Assembly (NCBI RefSeq): GCF_014837245.1
Contig: NZ_JACYFU010000002.1
Span: 496,001 to 560,000, forward strand
Source: Devosia oryzisoli
GTDB taxonomy: Bacteria > Pseudomonadota > Alphaproteobacteria > Rhizobiales > Devosiaceae
Direction: 5' to 3'
Length of the DNA: 64,000 bases
Shown: piece by piece, positions 33,970-43,672 of the stretch
How the letters are laid out: each line of letters begins with the position of its first letter
Position numbering within the stretch: position 1 is the stretch's first letter
Position numbers and translations under genes: made by a program
Notes under the pieces: model-generated
The model's input: the letters and a program-made list of their open reading frames with translations, nothing else
What the model was told of the DNA's origin: nothing
Databases searched by the model: none

Positions 33970-34359
33970 TCAGATCCAGTACGGTGTCACGCCGTAATAG
34001 TCATATACGCGGCGACCGTTCTCGGCCGTCCAGAAATCATCGCTTTCGCGCTCGTAACGCGGAGCACCTTCGAGCTGATCCTTCGAAACATCGACACGAT
34101 AGCCGCCCAGGCTCTCATCATATTCAAGCTTGGACCAGGGAAGCGGATAGTGCTCCTGGCCCATGCCGAGAAAGCCGCCAAAGCTGAGCACGGCGTAGGA
34201 CACCTTGCCGCCGCGCTTTTCGACCAGAATGCGCTCGATGGAGCCGATTTGCTCACCCGAAAGATCAAAGACCTTGGTGCCTTCCACCTTGTCGGAGGCG
34301 ATCAGGTCGTGCGTCTCCGTGACGTCCGGATTAGCATTGCGTGCGTCGTCATAGGCCAT
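33970..34359 (-). CDS. PRC-barrel domain protein
   Basis: The 129-residue protein contains a PRC-barrel: ETHDLIASDKVEGTKVFDL then SGEQIGSIERILVEKRGGKVSYAVLSFGGFLGMG. Such small proteins are abundant and stress-induced in Rhizobiales; their role is unclear. Start ATG 34359 follows a perfect AGGAGG. It is divergent from the next gene. Confidence 0.88.
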   Translation of the reverse strand: MAYDDARNANPDVTETHDLIASDKVEGTKVFDLSGEQIGSIERILVEKRGGKVSYAVLSFGGFLGMGQEHYPLPWSKLEYDESLGGYRVDVSKDQLEGAPRYERESDDFWTAENGRRVYDYYGVTPYWI

Positions 34360-34532
34360 TGCGACCTCCTTTTCTTGACGGTGTGACGACCAACGTCTCC
34401 CCGGCACTTCAGTTTCGCTGTCCAATGATTGTGATCTGCCGCGAGGTGCCATGGCGCGAGGCGGAACTTGCAGGCGCGGGCGCGCATTGAGTTCCCAAAG
34501 GGGCTTCGTCCCCAGAGCACAGGAGAACTTCA

Positions 34533-34790
34533 ATGGTCTTCGATAGCCTAAAGCAGCGCATGGGCGGGAGGGACAACCTCACGCCGATGCAGGTTGCCCA
34601 GCACCCGTTGTTCACCGCGCGCGAAAAGATCGACCTCCTGCATCAGATCAAGGCGGAGGTCACCGGCAAGGACGTCAACGCCGACGATCTGGGCTTCGAG
34701 CCGGAAGAGGTCGACAACGCCATCGCCTATGTGCGGGAGGGCGTCGAAAGCGGCGTCGGCACGGAAACGGTCCTCAAGGGAGATTACTGA
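34533..34790 (+). CDS. Small helical protein, unknown function
   Basis: An 85-residue protein (MVFDSLKQRMGGRDNLTPMQ...) rich in helices with GKDVNADDLGF and VDNAIAYVREGVESG. An AGGAG site precedes the ATG. Its last base is the first base of the next ATG (TGATG), giving a two-gene operon. Not recognised. Confidence 0.65.
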   Translation: MVFDSLKQRMGGRDNLTPMQVAQHPLFTAREKIDLLHQIKAEVTGKDVNADDLGFEPEEVDNAIAYVREGVESGVGTETVLKGDY

Positions 34791-35095
34791 TGGCCGCCCC
34801 TCGTAACATCCAAGCACCCGAAGTTGCGAAGGTGGATACCCTCGTGGACGAGAATGGGTCCCAGATCGACGTGCCGGACGGGTCAGGTATCAAGGTGGCG
34901 GGCGAACACGAACCCAGTGTCGGCGCAACAGGCCCTACCAACTGGTGGCTCTATGGTCTGGTCGCACTTGCGATTCTCATCGCGGTACTGTTCGTCCTGC
35001 AGATGCTCAACGGTGCGCCGAGCACCGAGATGCAGACGGGGACACCCACTTCTGCGCCGGTCGAACAGCAACTCGACCAAACCAACGCCCAATAG
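34790..35095 (+). CDS. Single-pass membrane protein, unknown function
   Basis: A 101-residue protein with a polar amino part (NGSQIDVPDGSGIKVAGEHE) and one membrane helix (WWLYGLVALAILIAVLFVLQML) followed by a short polar tail. It is translationally coupled to the preceding small gene. Confidence 0.65.
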   Translation: MAAPRNIQAPEVAKVDTLVDENGSQIDVPDGSGIKVAGEHEPSVGATGPTNWWLYGLVALAILIAVLFVLQMLNGAPSTEMQTGTPTSAPVEQQLDQTNAQ

Positions 35096-35098
35096 AAA

Positions 35099-35122
35099 AG
35101 GCGCACCCCATGGGGCGCGCCT
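35099..35122 (-). terminator. Terminator after the OmpA-like gene
   Basis: Stem AGGCGC/GCGCCT extended by CCCC/GGGG; on the minus strand the stem is followed by TTTTCT. It lies 20 bp past the OmpA-family stop and just past the plus-strand gene, so it may act on both. Confidence 0.7.
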
Positions 35123-35142
35123 CAAGGTTTGTCGTGCTGCGA

Positions 35143-35808
35143 TCAGCCGCGAATGGGCGAGATCTGGATCTCCACTCGGCGGTTCTCAGCCCGACCCGAT
35201 TCGGTGGCATTCGAAGCGATGGGGGCGGTTTCACCCTTGCCTTCGATGTAGAAGCGGCGCTGGTCGATGCCCTGGTTGGCCAGAATAGTGGCCACAGCGA
35301 CCGCGCGGCGCTGGCTGAGGGCGAGGTTGTAGGCGTCATCGCCCTGGCTATCGGTATGGCCATAGACGTCGACAATGGATTTGTCGAACTTCTTGAGAAC
35401 GAGGGCCACGGAGACCAGGGTCTGGTTGAACTGCGGCTGCACGGTCGAGGAATCGGTGGCGAAGGTGATGCTGGACGGCATGTTGAGGATGACCTGGTCG
35501 CCCACGCGCGTCACGGAGACACCGGTCCCCTGCAACTGGGCGCGCAACTCGGCTTCCTGCTGATCCATGTAGTTGCCGATCGCCGCACCGCTCAGCCCGC
35601 CAACACCGGCGCCGATCAATGCGCCGACGCGCGGATCGCCGCCCACCGCCGCACCGACGATGGCACCGGCCACCGCGCCGCCGCCAGCGCCCAGCAGCGT
35701 GCCACCAGCCGTATTGGAGAGCTTCCCCTGGCCGGTATAGGGATCGATGGTGGTGCAGGCGCTTAGCGCAAGCGTCGCCGCAAGCGCGACAAGAACCTTG
35801 GATTTCAT
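35143..35808 (-). CDS. OmpA-family lipoprotein (YiaD-like)
   Basis: The 221-residue lipoprotein has a signal peptide with lipobox LALSAC, a glycine-rich linker segment (GGTLLGAGGGAVAGAIVGAA, glycine-zipper type), and a C-terminal OmpA domain with VDVYGHTDSQGDDAYNLALS and GRAENRRVEI, which bind peptidoglycan. It anchors outer membrane to cell wall. Start ATG 35808 has an AGGGGG site. Confidence 0.92.
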   Translation of the reverse strand: MKSKVLVALAATLALSACTTIDPYTGQGKLSNTAGGTLLGAGGGAVAGAIVGAAVGGDPRVGALIGAGVGGLSGAAIGNYMDQQEAELRAQLQGTGVSVTRVGDQVILNMPSSITFATDSSTVQPQFNQTLVSVALVLKKFDKSIVDVYGHTDSQGDDAYNLALSQRRAVAVATILANQGIDQRRFYIEGKGETAPIASNATESGRAENRRVEIQISPIRG

Positions 35809-35911
35809 ATGTATCCCCCTGAAGGATTCGAACGAAGCGGCTTGGTGCCCCTTCAATAAGGCAGCACCGTGATTACCCCATCATGCTGAATCCAAGATGA
35901 ACGGCGTCCTG

Positions 35912-36679
35912 TCAGGCATTGGCCCAGCCGCCATCGACCAGAAAGTGCTGGCCGCTGATCATCGCGCTATCGTCTGCGGCAAGAAAGAGAGCCATGCGGG
36001 CGCAGTCCTCCGGCATGACGTGGCCCGATAGGGCCTGGTTCGCTTCAATTGCGGCCATGTCTTCCGAGGTCAGCCAAAGATCTAGCTGACGTTGCGTAAT
36101 GACGGCGCCGGGCACCAGGGAGTTGGCGCGAATGCCGGAGCGGCCCAACTCGCGCGCCAGGGCGCGGGTGAGACCATGCACAGCCGCCTTGGCCGTTTCG
36201 TAAAGAGGTATGGATGGCGTCAGCACCATCCAGCTGATCGAACCGAAGGTGATGATGGAGCCCTTGCCTGCCCGTTTCATCCCCGGCGCGACCGCCTGGG
36301 CAGCAAAGAAGGCGTGCTTGAGATTGACCGCGAAGCGCGCATCCCAATCATCGGAACTAACCTCGGCCCAATCGTGCCTCTGGTCGTTTGCCGCATTGTT
36401 GATCAGCACGAGAGCATCGCCGTGCGCGGCCGCGAAACCGGCAATGGCTTTCTGATAGGCCGCGATGTCCGTCACGTCGCAGCGGGTGAAGCGGACCTGT
36501 TGCCCCGCCCCCGCAAGTTCCTCGGCAAGGGCCACGCCTTCGTCCTGGGCAATATCGACAAAGCCCACGCGAGCGCCCTGCGCTGCGAACGCACGAACGA
36601 GGGCCTCGCCAATGCCTGTTGCGCCACCCGAAATGACAACGGGACGGTCCTTGAGGCTTGGATAGGAAGCAAACAGCAT
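35912..36679 (-). CDS. Short-chain dehydrogenase/reductase
   Basis: A 255-residue SDR with the cofactor motif VVISGGATGIGEALV, the NNAAND segment, catalytic Ser in ITFGSISWM and YETAK with Tyr and Lys. C-terminal GHVMPEDCARMALFLAADDS and GQHFLVDGGW are typical. The acidic residue in GFVDIAQDEG favours NAD(H). Related to sugar or polyol dehydrogenases, but the substrate is not predictable. Single-gene unit. Confidence 0.9.
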   Translation of the reverse strand: MLFASYPSLKDRPVVISGGATGIGEALVRAFAAQGARVGFVDIAQDEGVALAEELAGAGQQVRFTRCDVTDIAAYQKAIAGFAAAHGDALVLINNAANDQRHDWAEVSSDDWDARFAVNLKHAFFAAQAVAPGMKRAGKGSIITFGSISWMVLTPSIPLYETAKAAVHGLTRALARELGRSGIRANSLVPGAVITQRQLDLWLTSEDMAAIEANQALSGHVMPEDCARMALFLAADDSAMISGQHFLVDGGWANA

Positions 36680-36871
36680 CTGGCTCGACCTTGTTGATCG
36701 CCGCCATCGATACAAAGGGTCGCCGCCGGAGGCAAGGCGCGGGCAGTTTGGTGAAGTAGGCCTTTTCTCGGCAAACCGGTTGGCAGAGCCTTGCTCAGAC
36801 CTTAGAATGGCTCTCAACTTTGCGGAGTGCGTCGTGGCGCACCAAGGAGTTAGCGCTTGGCGCGCGTCGAA

Positions 36872-36885
36872 TTGACCTATGTCAA
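36872..36885. promoter_or_regulatory. FNR/FixK-type box upstream of hemA
   Basis: TTGACCTATGTCAA is a perfect palindromic TTGAC-N4-GTCAA site, the FNR/FixK/Dnr consensus form. It lies 81-94 bp before the hemA ATG. In Rhodobacter and other alphaproteobacteria hemA is activated by FnrL-type regulators. The binding protein here is inferred. Confidence 0.7.
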
Positions 36886-36965
36886 GGCGAGCGCGCTGCG
36901 CCTAGATAAGTCTCTACCGCACGCCGGGACCGCCGCCCGGCAACTGGCGCAGAAGGATCGGCCTC

Positions 36966-38246
36966 ATGGACTATCGTGGAATTTTCGAGGACGCAGTGGA
37001 TTCATTGCGTGCGGAGAAGCGGTACCGCGTGTTTGCCGATCTCGAAAGAATAGCCGGCCGGTTTCCCCGGGCGCTTTATCGTGACGATGCCGACAATCCG
37101 CGCGAAATCACCATCTGGTGCTCCAATGACTATTTGGGGATGGGGCAGCACGAAAAGGTTGTCCGCGCCATGCAGGAAACGGCCGGCAGCATGGGTGTCG
37201 GCGCCGGCGGCACCCGCAACATTTCGGGCACGAACCGGCCGCTCGTGGAACTTGAGCGTTCGCTGGCCGATCTGCACCGAAAGGAAGCGGCGCTGGTGTT
37301 CACCTCGGGTTTCGTGTCCAACGAAGCCGCCATCTCCACGATTGCCCGGCTGCTGCCTGACTGCGTGATCTTTTCGGACCAGCTCAACCACGCGTCCATG
37401 ATCCAGGGCGTGCGCCAGTCCGGCATGGAAAAGAAAATCTTCCGCCACAACGACGTCGCGCATCTGCGCGAGCTCCTGAGCCAAATCGACCGCAAGCGGC
37501 CCAAGCTGATTGCCTTTGAGTCCGTCTATTCGATGGATGGGGACATTGCGCCGATCAAGGAAATCTGTGATCTCGCCGAGGAATTCGGCGCCCTCACTTA
37601 TATCGATGAAGTGCATGCCGTCGGAATGTACGGTCCGCGCGGCGGCGGCATTGCCGAGCGCGAGGGCCTGATGGAGCGCATCGACATCATCGAGGGCACG
37701 CTCGCCAAAGGTTTTGGCGTGATGGGCGGATACATCACCGCCAACCGGTCGATCATCGACGCGGTTCGCTCCTATGCTCCGGAATTCATTTTCACCACGG
37801 CGCTCCCGCCTGCTCTTTGTGCGGCGGCGCGCGCATCAATAGAGCATCTCAAGGGCAATGGCCAGGAACGGCAGATGCATCAGCGTCAGGCGCGCCTGAC
37901 CAAGGCGATACTCGCCGATGCCGGACTGCCGGTCATGGACACCCCGACCCATATTGTGCCGCTGATCGTGGGGGACGCCCGGCTGGTCAAGGCCGCCAGC
38001 GATATGCTGATGGACAAGCACAATATCTACATCCAGCCCATCAACTATCCCACCGTCCCCAAGGGAACGGAGCGCCTGCGCATCACGCCGACACCGCTGC
38101 ACACGGACGAGATGGTCTTCGAGTTGCGACACGCCCTGGTCAGCGTCTGGACAAGTCTGGAGTTGCCGCGCGACGTCGCCGATCCTGCACTGACAGCCAG
38201 CAAACTGACGAGCGGCGACCTGACGCTGCCCAGTCTTGGAGGCTAG
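36966..38246 (+). CDS. hemA: 5-aminolevulinate synthase
   Basis: ALA synthase condenses glycine with succinyl-CoA, the first step of heme synthesis by the Shemin route used by alphaproteobacteria. The 426-residue PLP enzyme has [66 protein letters not shown] and the lysine loop [13 protein letters not shown]. The start [14 protein letters not shown] is typical. An FNR-type box precedes it, which would couple heme supply to oxygen, in keeping with the oxidase cluster upstream in the window. Confidence 0.96.
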   Translation: MDYRGIFEDAVDSLRAEKRYRVFADLERIAGRFPRALYRDDADNPREITIWCSNDYLGMGQHEKVVRAMQETAGSMGVGAGGTRNISGTNRPLVELERSLADLHRKEAALVFTSGFVSNEAAISTIARLLPDCVIFSDQLNHASMIQGVRQSGMEKKIFRHNDVAHLRELLSQIDRKRPKLIAFESVYSMDGDIAPIKEICDLAEEFGALTYIDEVHAVGMYGPRGGGIAEREGLMERIDIIEGTLAKGFGVMGGYITANRSIIDAVRSYAPEFIFTTALPPALCAAARASIEHLKGNGQERQMHQRQARLTKAILADAGLPVMDTPTHIVPLIVGDARLVKAASDMLMDKHNIYIQPINYPTVPKGTERLRITPTPLHTDEMVFELRHALVSVWTSLELPRDVADPALTASKLTSGDLTLPSLGG

Positions 38247-38387
38247 CTCCGCCTTCCGGTGCCGAGCTTTTCTAGTGCGCAGGTGAAAACCCGGCCTTTG
38301 CGCCAAAGTCCCTGCCCTTGGCAAGGCGCTTAGAGGCGACACTGAGACTGCCCCAAGTTCCGGCAGCCCTGGACTGCGTTGCGCGGG

Positions 38388-39017
38388 CTATCCCGTCAAA
38401 GCGATGCGGACGAGATCAGCGGTGTTCCGAGCGCCGAGCTTTTGCATAATACGCGCCCGATGCACCTCCACCGTGCGCGGAGAGATTCCGAGTTGGCGCG
38501 CGATCTCCTTGTTGGCCTGGCCGGTCGCAATCAACTGCAACACCTCGGTTTCCCGCGGCGTCAGGGCGAAAGGGGCGGACGGCCCCTGCCGTTCAGTCCG
38601 GGGCAGCAGACCCGAGTGGTTCTCCCGGATAGCTTCACGAACGATATCAAGAAGATTCTCGCCGTCCACCGGCTTGCTCAGAACGTCCAGGGCGCCGAGC
38701 TTTACGGCGGTGATTGCCAATTCGACGTTCGGTGCGTCGCTTAACATGACCACTATGGCCGCAGAACGCAGAGCCTTTAGCCGTCGCAGCAGAAGAATGC
38801 CGCTCTCTTCGCCAATCTGTAGGTTGATGATCGCGATCTCCGGCCGACGCCGGTCCAGCATGCCCAGGAACTGGGCACTGCTGTTGGAGAACGAGGTGCG
38901 GAAGCCCTCGACCCGGAACAGCACGCTCAACACCTCGCAAGTGGGCAGATCGCCATCGCAGATATGGACCAGAAGATCCCGATGAACATGAGAAAGAAAA
39001 TAGGGTTCAGTATTCAA
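38388..39017 (-). CDS. FixJ/LuxR-type regulator with altered receiver site
   Basis: The 209-residue protein has a receiver-like domain (about 1-125) and a LuxR helix-turn-helix (LTPRETEVLQLIATGQANKEIARQLGIS...RTVEVHRARIMQKLGA). At the usual phospho-acceptor position the sequence reads IAIINLQIG, Asn65 instead of Asp. The acidic pair survives as DGD (21-23) and the lysine as Lys115 in SKPVD, and Ser93 fills the switch Thr position. The domain may be phosphorylation-independent. A PAS-containing hybrid kinase lies about 900 bp away on the other strand beyond mscL. Confidence 0.82.
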   Translation of the reverse strand: MNTEPYFLSHVHRDLLVHICDGDLPTCEVLSVLFRVEGFRTSFSNSSAQFLGMLDRRRPEIAIINLQIGEESGILLLRRLKALRSAAIVVMLSDAPNVELAITAVKLGALDVLSKPVDGENLLDIVREAIRENHSGLLPRTERQGPSAPFALTPRETEVLQLIATGQANKEIARQLGISPRTVEVHRARIMQKLGARNTADLVRIALTG

Positions 39018-39324
39018 TCTGCCATAGCCCCCAAAGCATCAGCGTGATCGATCGATTAAAATAGTCTTCGAATGGAGATGTGCAGCGCCCGCAATTTCGT
39101 GAACAGACGCGAGTAAATTGCCTTATGGCCACTAACGGGTCGATCTTACTACTGCGTAAGCTTGATTACGTACTCCGCAACGCCGCCACTCATGTCACCA
39201 CCATAGAGACTATTATCCTGACGAAAAGGACCAATGTCCTAAAAACCTCAGTATCCGTACGAATTTATTCCTAGATTTTCGACGTGTGTCAAGTGTGTTA
39301 GATACCCTGACCCCCAAGAAAAGT
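39018..39324. other. Gene-free AT-richer stretch between regulator and mscL
   Basis: This 307-bp gap holds the upstream region of the FixJ-like gene and the end of mscL. Its base composition is clearly less GC-rich than surrounding genes (for example ATAGAGACTATTATCCTGAC near 39202), suggesting promoters. I see no convincing gene, tRNA or hairpin terminator. Confidence 0.5.
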
Positions 39325-39765
39325 TCAGGAGCGCTGTGCTCGCAGCGCGTCCCGAATCTCAGTGAGGAGCACTTCTTCCCGGCTGGGAGCCGGCGTCGCC
39401 TGAACAGGCTCTTTCGCGGCTTGCCGCTTCATCGCGTTGATCCCTTTGACCACCGCGAAGAGCACCAAGGCGATGATCAGGAATTTGACTACCGCATTGA
39501 TAAAGAGGCCGATATTGAGGGTTGCAACGCCCGCCTCCTTGGCAGCAGCCACCGAGGGAACGGCGACGTTGTCAGGATTGGACAGCACAACGAACAGGTT
39601 CGAAAAGTCTATGCCGCCGATCAAAAGGCCGATCAGCGGCATGAATACGTCATCGACGATGGATGACACGATGGCCCCGAACGCGGCGCCAATGATGACG
39701 CCGATCGCCAGGTCGATCATGTTGCCCTTGACTGCGAAGTCTCGAAATTCTTTGAACACGCTCAT
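39325..39765 (-). CDS. mscL: Large-conductance mechanosensitive channel
   Basis: MscL opens under membrane tension to release solutes during osmotic down-shock. The 146-residue protein has MSVFKEFRDFAVKGNMIDLA, first helix VIIGAAFGAIVSSIVDDV with the pore-lining pattern, FMPLIG, and the second helix region NAVVKFLIIALVLF followed by a charged tail. Start at ATG 39765. Confidence 0.95.
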   Translation of the reverse strand: MSVFKEFRDFAVKGNMIDLAIGVIIGAAFGAIVSSIVDDVFMPLIGLLIGGIDFSNLFVVLSNPDNVAVPSVAAAKEAGVATLNIGLFINAVVKFLIIALVLFAVVKGINAMKRQAAKEPVQATPAPSREEVLLTEIRDALRAQRS

Positions 39766-39929
39766 GTTTTGCCCCTTCCTCTGGAACGGGCGGCCGTCTC
39801 CTCCGGACGGCGCCCAAGGGCACGATTGCCGAGCTCGAAACGAAAAGCAATGGTCCATCGAACAGCTTGCGCTGCCCCCTGCCGCAGCCGATAAACGAGC
39901 AGACCTGCCCGCGTTCAAAGGCACCTTCG

Positions 39930-41546
39930 TTGCACCCGCTTGAGCTCAGTGCCGCTGTCGTCGATGCGATCGACCATATCCCACAGGGATTGGCCGTCTT
40001 CGACGCCGGTCTTCGCCTGGTCAGCGCCAACAAAAGCTATGTGACGCTGCTCGGCCTGCCCGAGGAGTTGTCGCGTCGCGGCTGCCCGCTGTTCGATATG
40101 GCGCTCTTCCTAGCAGAACGTGGCGATCTGGGGCCGGGCGACACCACCGAGCTCGCAGCCGCGCGGTTGAATCAACTGACCGCAAAGTCCACTAGTCTTA
40201 GCCAGAGGCGGGGCGATGCAGGACAGACTTTCGAGTTCTATTCCAGCCGGTTGCCGGACGGCGGATTGGTCGTCAGCTTTGCCGATGTGACCAGCCGGGT
40301 GCGGGCGGAACGCGAACTCGAGCGGGTCAACCAGAACCTTGAGGGACGGGTCCAAGAACGGACAGCGGCGTTGCGCCGTGTCAATTCGGAGCTAGAGATC
40401 GCGCGCGCCAAGGCGGACGCCGCCAACCACGACAAGACGCGGTTTCTTGCAGCCGCCAGCCACGACCTGCTCCAGCCGCTCAACGCGGCCCGCCTCTACA
40501 CGTCCACCCTCATCGAGCGAGCCAAGTCGACCGCTTTTGCCGAGTTGGCCAATTCCATCGAGGCATCCCTGACGGCGGTTGAAGACATTATGTCGGCGCT
40601 CCTCGACATTTCCCGCATCGATTCGGGAGCCCTTAAACCCGCGCCAGCGCCGGTCCTGGTGCAGGAATTGCTCAAGAAGATCGAGGTAGAGTACGCGCCC
40701 CTTGCGCGGGAGAAGCAGATCTCGCTGCGCCTCGTGGCAAGCCGCAGTACCGTATTGGTCGACCGGACGCTGGTCGGACGCATCGTGCAGAACCTGGTCT
40801 CGAACGCCATCAAATACACCCCTGAAGGTGGGAAGGTCCTGGTCGGCGTGCGCCGCCGCGGCGCCAGGCTGCGCCTCGACGTCATCGATACCGGCATCGG
40901 CTTCAACCGCGATCAGCACAGGCTGGTGTTCGCTGAATTCTCGCGCCTTGAACGCGGCGCGCGTATGGCCCAGGGTTTGGGACTGGGATTGTCGATCGTC
41001 CAGCGACTCGTGGCTGCCCTTGGCCTTGCACTTGAACTGGACAGCCGTGAAGGCGTCGGGTCACGCTTTTCGCTTTTTCTGCCGCTGGTGCGCCAGGCGC
41101 GGCTTCAGCAGCGCCCCATCGTACCGCCGACAGAGGCCACTTTCGGAGTGGCGGGGCTCAAGGTGCTCTGCGTCGATAATGAGCGTGCCATTCTTGAGGC
41201 GATGGAGGGCCTGTTGGGCCATTGGGAGTGCGACGTGCGCACGGCCCTCTCGCTCAAGCAGATCGATCGTGAGCGGCTGCTCGAAGGCTGGTACCCGGAC
41301 CTTGTGCTGATGGACTACCACCTGGATCAGACCTCCGGCCTCGATGCGATCGAGTGGCTCCGGCACAATCTGGGAGGGCACTTGCCAGCAGCCCTGGTTA
41401 CGGCGGACCGAAGCCCCGCCGTGCGCGCGCTGGCCGAGGACCGCGGCATTGCGGTGGTTACCAAACCAGTGAAGCCCGCTGCCCTGCGTGCCACCATCAG
41501 CGGACTGGCCAGCCAAAGCAGACGACCGGCGATGCGCCGCGTCTAG
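39930..41546 (+). CDS. PAS-containing hybrid histidine kinase/response regulator
   Basis: The product has an amino-terminal PAS-like domain (IDHIPQGLAVFDAGLRLVSANKSY), a coiled-coil linker (ERELERVNQNLEGRVQER), a HisKA domain with AASHDLLQPLNAARLYT, an ATPase domain (QNLVSNAIKYTPEGG; DTGIGFNRD; GLGLGLSIVQRLV) and a C-terminal receiver with Asp in LVLMDYHLDQTSG and Lys in VVTKPVKP. No membrane helix is visible, so it is a cytosolic sensor. The PAS group and the LuxR partner nearby resemble FixL/FixJ-like oxygen or redox systems, but no heme histidine was identified. Start: TTG 39930 is preferred, TTG 39867 is possible. Confidence 0.85.
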   Translation: MHPLELSAAVVDAIDHIPQGLAVFDAGLRLVSANKSYVTLLGLPEELSRRGCPLFDMALFLAERGDLGPGDTTELAAARLNQLTAKSTSLSQRRGDAGQTFEFYSSRLPDGGLVVSFADVTSRVRAERELERVNQNLEGRVQERTAALRRVNSELEIARAKADAANHDKTRFLAAASHDLLQPLNAARLYTSTLIERAKSTAFAELANSIEASLTAVEDIMSALLDISRIDSGALKPAPAPVLVQELLKKIEVEYAPLAREKQISLRLVASRSTVLVDRTLVGRIVQNLVSNAIKYTPEGGKVLVGVRRRGARLRLDVIDTGIGFNRDQHRLVFAEFSRLERGARMAQGLGLGLSIVQRLVAALGLALELDSREGVGSRFSLFLPLVRQARLQQRPIVPPTEATFGVAGLKVLCVDNERAILEAMEGLLGHWECDVRTALSLKQIDRERLLEGWYPDLVLMDYHLDQTSGLDAIEWLRHNLGGHLPAALVTADRSPAVRALAEDRGIAVVTKPVKPAALRATISGLASQSRRPAMRRV

Positions 41547-41627
41547 CAGGCACAGTTGTGTGCCGCCTCGACAGCTCGGCGCATCCAGAGCGATGGTATG
41601 CGATGGGAGACGCACAAGGAGCGACGG

Positions 41628-42554
41628 ATGACCTGGCTTCCCGATTTCGATCCCATCGCCGGCGACAGCAAGAGCTGCGATGCACTTGATCTGGTGGTCG
41701 TCCCCCGGACGCGCGATCTTGGCGGTGGCTTTGCCGTCCGACGCGCCCTGCCGCATGGCAAGCGTCAGATGGTGGGGCCCTTTATCTTCTTCGACCAGTT
41801 CGGCCCGGTGCAATTTCTGGCGGGACAGGGCATGGACGTCCTTCCGCATCCCCATATCGGCCTCTCCACGGTTACCTACCTGTTTGACGGGCACATCACC
41901 CATCGCGACAGCCAAGGAAATGTGCAGGACATCCAGCCCGGCGCCATGAACCTCATGACGGCCGGTCGCGGCATCGCCCACTCCGAGCGGACACCTGCGG
42001 TAGAGCGATCAGCACCGCACACCATGCTGGGCCTCCAGAGCTGGATCGCCCTGCCCCAGGGTCAGGAGGAAATCGACCCGAGTTTTCAGCACTTCGGTTC
42101 GGAGATGCTCCCGACCATAACCGATACAGGCATTTCGGCCCGCATCATCGCCGGGTCAGCCTTCGGCTTGGCGTCCCCCGTCAAGACGGTCTCGGACTGG
42201 TTCTATGTCGAGGTCAACCTTGCGCCCGGCCTCAGCGCACCGCTCGATGCCGACCACGAGGAGCGCGCCATCTATGTCGTGGACGGAACCGTAGCCATCG
42301 CAGGCGAGGCGTTCGAAGGACCGCGCCTCCTGGTGTTTCGCCCAGGCGATCGGATCACCGTGACGGCCCTGACACCGGTGCGGATGATGTTCCTGGGCGG
42401 CACCGCGCTTGAAGGCCCACGCTACATCTGGTGGAACTTCGTGTCCTCGAGCCGGGAGCGGATCGAACAGGCCAAGGAAGACTGGAAGCAGGCACGGTTC
42501 GGCCCCGTGCCCGACGAAGCCGAGTTCATTCCGTTGCCGGAAAAGAGCTATTGA
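41628..42554 (+). CDS. Pirin family protein
   Basis: The 308-residue bicupin has the pirin metal-site pattern: GPFIFFDQFGPV, LPHPHIGLSTVTYLFDGHITHRDS with three histidines, and GRGIAHSERTP. Pirins are iron proteins; some have quercetin dioxygenase activity. The start ATG 41628 follows CAAGGAGCGACGG. It is 81 bp downstream of the hybrid kinase in the same direction. Confidence 0.9.
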   Translation: MTWLPDFDPIAGDSKSCDALDLVVVPRTRDLGGGFAVRRALPHGKRQMVGPFIFFDQFGPVQFLAGQGMDVLPHPHIGLSTVTYLFDGHITHRDSQGNVQDIQPGAMNLMTAGRGIAHSERTPAVERSAPHTMLGLQSWIALPQGQEEIDPSFQHFGSEMLPTITDTGISARIIAGSAFGLASPVKTVSDWFYVEVNLAPGLSAPLDADHEERAIYVVDGTVAIAGEAFEGPRLLVFRPGDRITVTALTPVRMMFLGGTALEGPRYIWWNFVSSSRERIEQAKEDWKQARFGPVPDEAEFIPLPEKSY

Positions 42555-42706
42555 GCGCTGGCTCGACTGAACCCGTCCGGGGTCCGTCAGGCCTTGTTGC
42601 CACCGGAGTGACGCGAGGCATGCGGCTCCAGCCGTCGAGAGCGGCAGAGCTTCGCTGCTTCGATGGCGGCCCGCGGGGCCGGAACCGATCAGATCAAAGG
42701 GCAGCG

Positions 42707-43570
42707 TCAGCCGCCGCGCCAGTCGGGTTCGTGGCTTTCGGGGAGGCCGTAGAACTTGCGCACCACCGCCCAGCCCTCCTCGGCCGTGTCGACCACGGTA
42801 AAGAGTTCAGGATCGGTAGGCGCGATGGTCCCCGCCTCGGCCAGCGCCTCGAGATTGATCACCTTGGTCCAGAAGTCCGCCCCGAAGAGCAGCACCGGCA
42901 CACGTTCCATGCGGCCCGTCTGGATCAGCGTCAGAGTCTCGAAGAACTCGTCGAGCGTGCCGAAGCCGCCAGGAAACACGGCAACCACTTTCGCGCGGAT
43001 GAGGAAATGTATCTTGCGGGTCGCAAAATAGTGGAAGTTGAAGCTGAGATCGGGGGTGACATAGACATTGGGTGCCTGCTCGTGAGGCAGGACAATGTTG
43101 AAGGCGATCGAAGGTGCGCCCATGTCCGCAGCGCCCCGGTTGCCGGCCTCCATCACCCCCGGTCCGCCCCCGGTGACCACCACGTATTCCTTGAAGTCCG
43201 TGGTTGCCGACGTCTGCGCGGCCAGTTGCGCAAACCGGCGGGCCTCCTCGTAGTAGCGCGAGGCCTGCTCGAGGTTGCGCTTTTGCGTTTCGTTCTTGGC
43301 CGCCCAGGCCGGCTTGCCGGGCTCGGGGATACGCGCGCCGCCGAACAGGACGACCGTTGACGTGATCCCATGCTCGCGCAGCCGAAACTCGGGCTTGAGG
43401 TATTCGAGCTGGAACCGGATACCGCGGGTGTCTTCGGAGGTGAGGAAGTCATCATCCGCGAAAGCCAGTCGATAGGCCGGGTTCTGCGTCTGCGGGGTCT
43501 GCGGCGCCTTTTTGGATGCAGCGATATCCTCGCTGGAGGTGCGCAGCCGTGTCGGATTACGTCTAGCCAA
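42707..43570 (-). CDS. LOG-family (lysine decarboxylase-like) Rossmann protein
   Basis: The 287-residue protein carries the LOG motif PGGFGTLDEFFE and VTGGGPGVMEAGNRGA, a phosphoribohydrolase-like nucleotide-binding site. Family members (TIGR00730 type) can release bases from nucleoside monophosphates such as cytokinin riboside phosphates. It is longer than plant-type LOGs because of an amino-terminal extension (first 70 residues). Confidence 0.87.
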   Translation of the reverse strand: MARRNPTRLRTSSEDIAASKKAPQTPQTQNPAYRLAFADDDFLTSEDTRGIRFQLEYLKPEFRLREHGITSTVVLFGGARIPEPGKPAWAAKNETQKRNLEQASRYYEEARRFAQLAAQTSATTDFKEYVVVTGGGPGVMEAGNRGAADMGAPSIAFNIVLPHEQAPNVYVTPDLSFNFHYFATRKIHFLIRAKVVAVFPGGFGTLDEFFETLTLIQTGRMERVPVLLFGADFWTKVINLEALAEAGTIAPTDPELFTVVDTAEEGWAVVRKFYGLPESHEPDWRGG

Positions 43571-43672
43571 GAATTCCTACTCCCAGGGCGTACAGGAGAG
43601 TGCGTTGGGCGTGTACGCCTCAGCGGCAATACCGATAGTCTTGGGACTGGGCAAGCGCGGTGGGCGTTCCCC

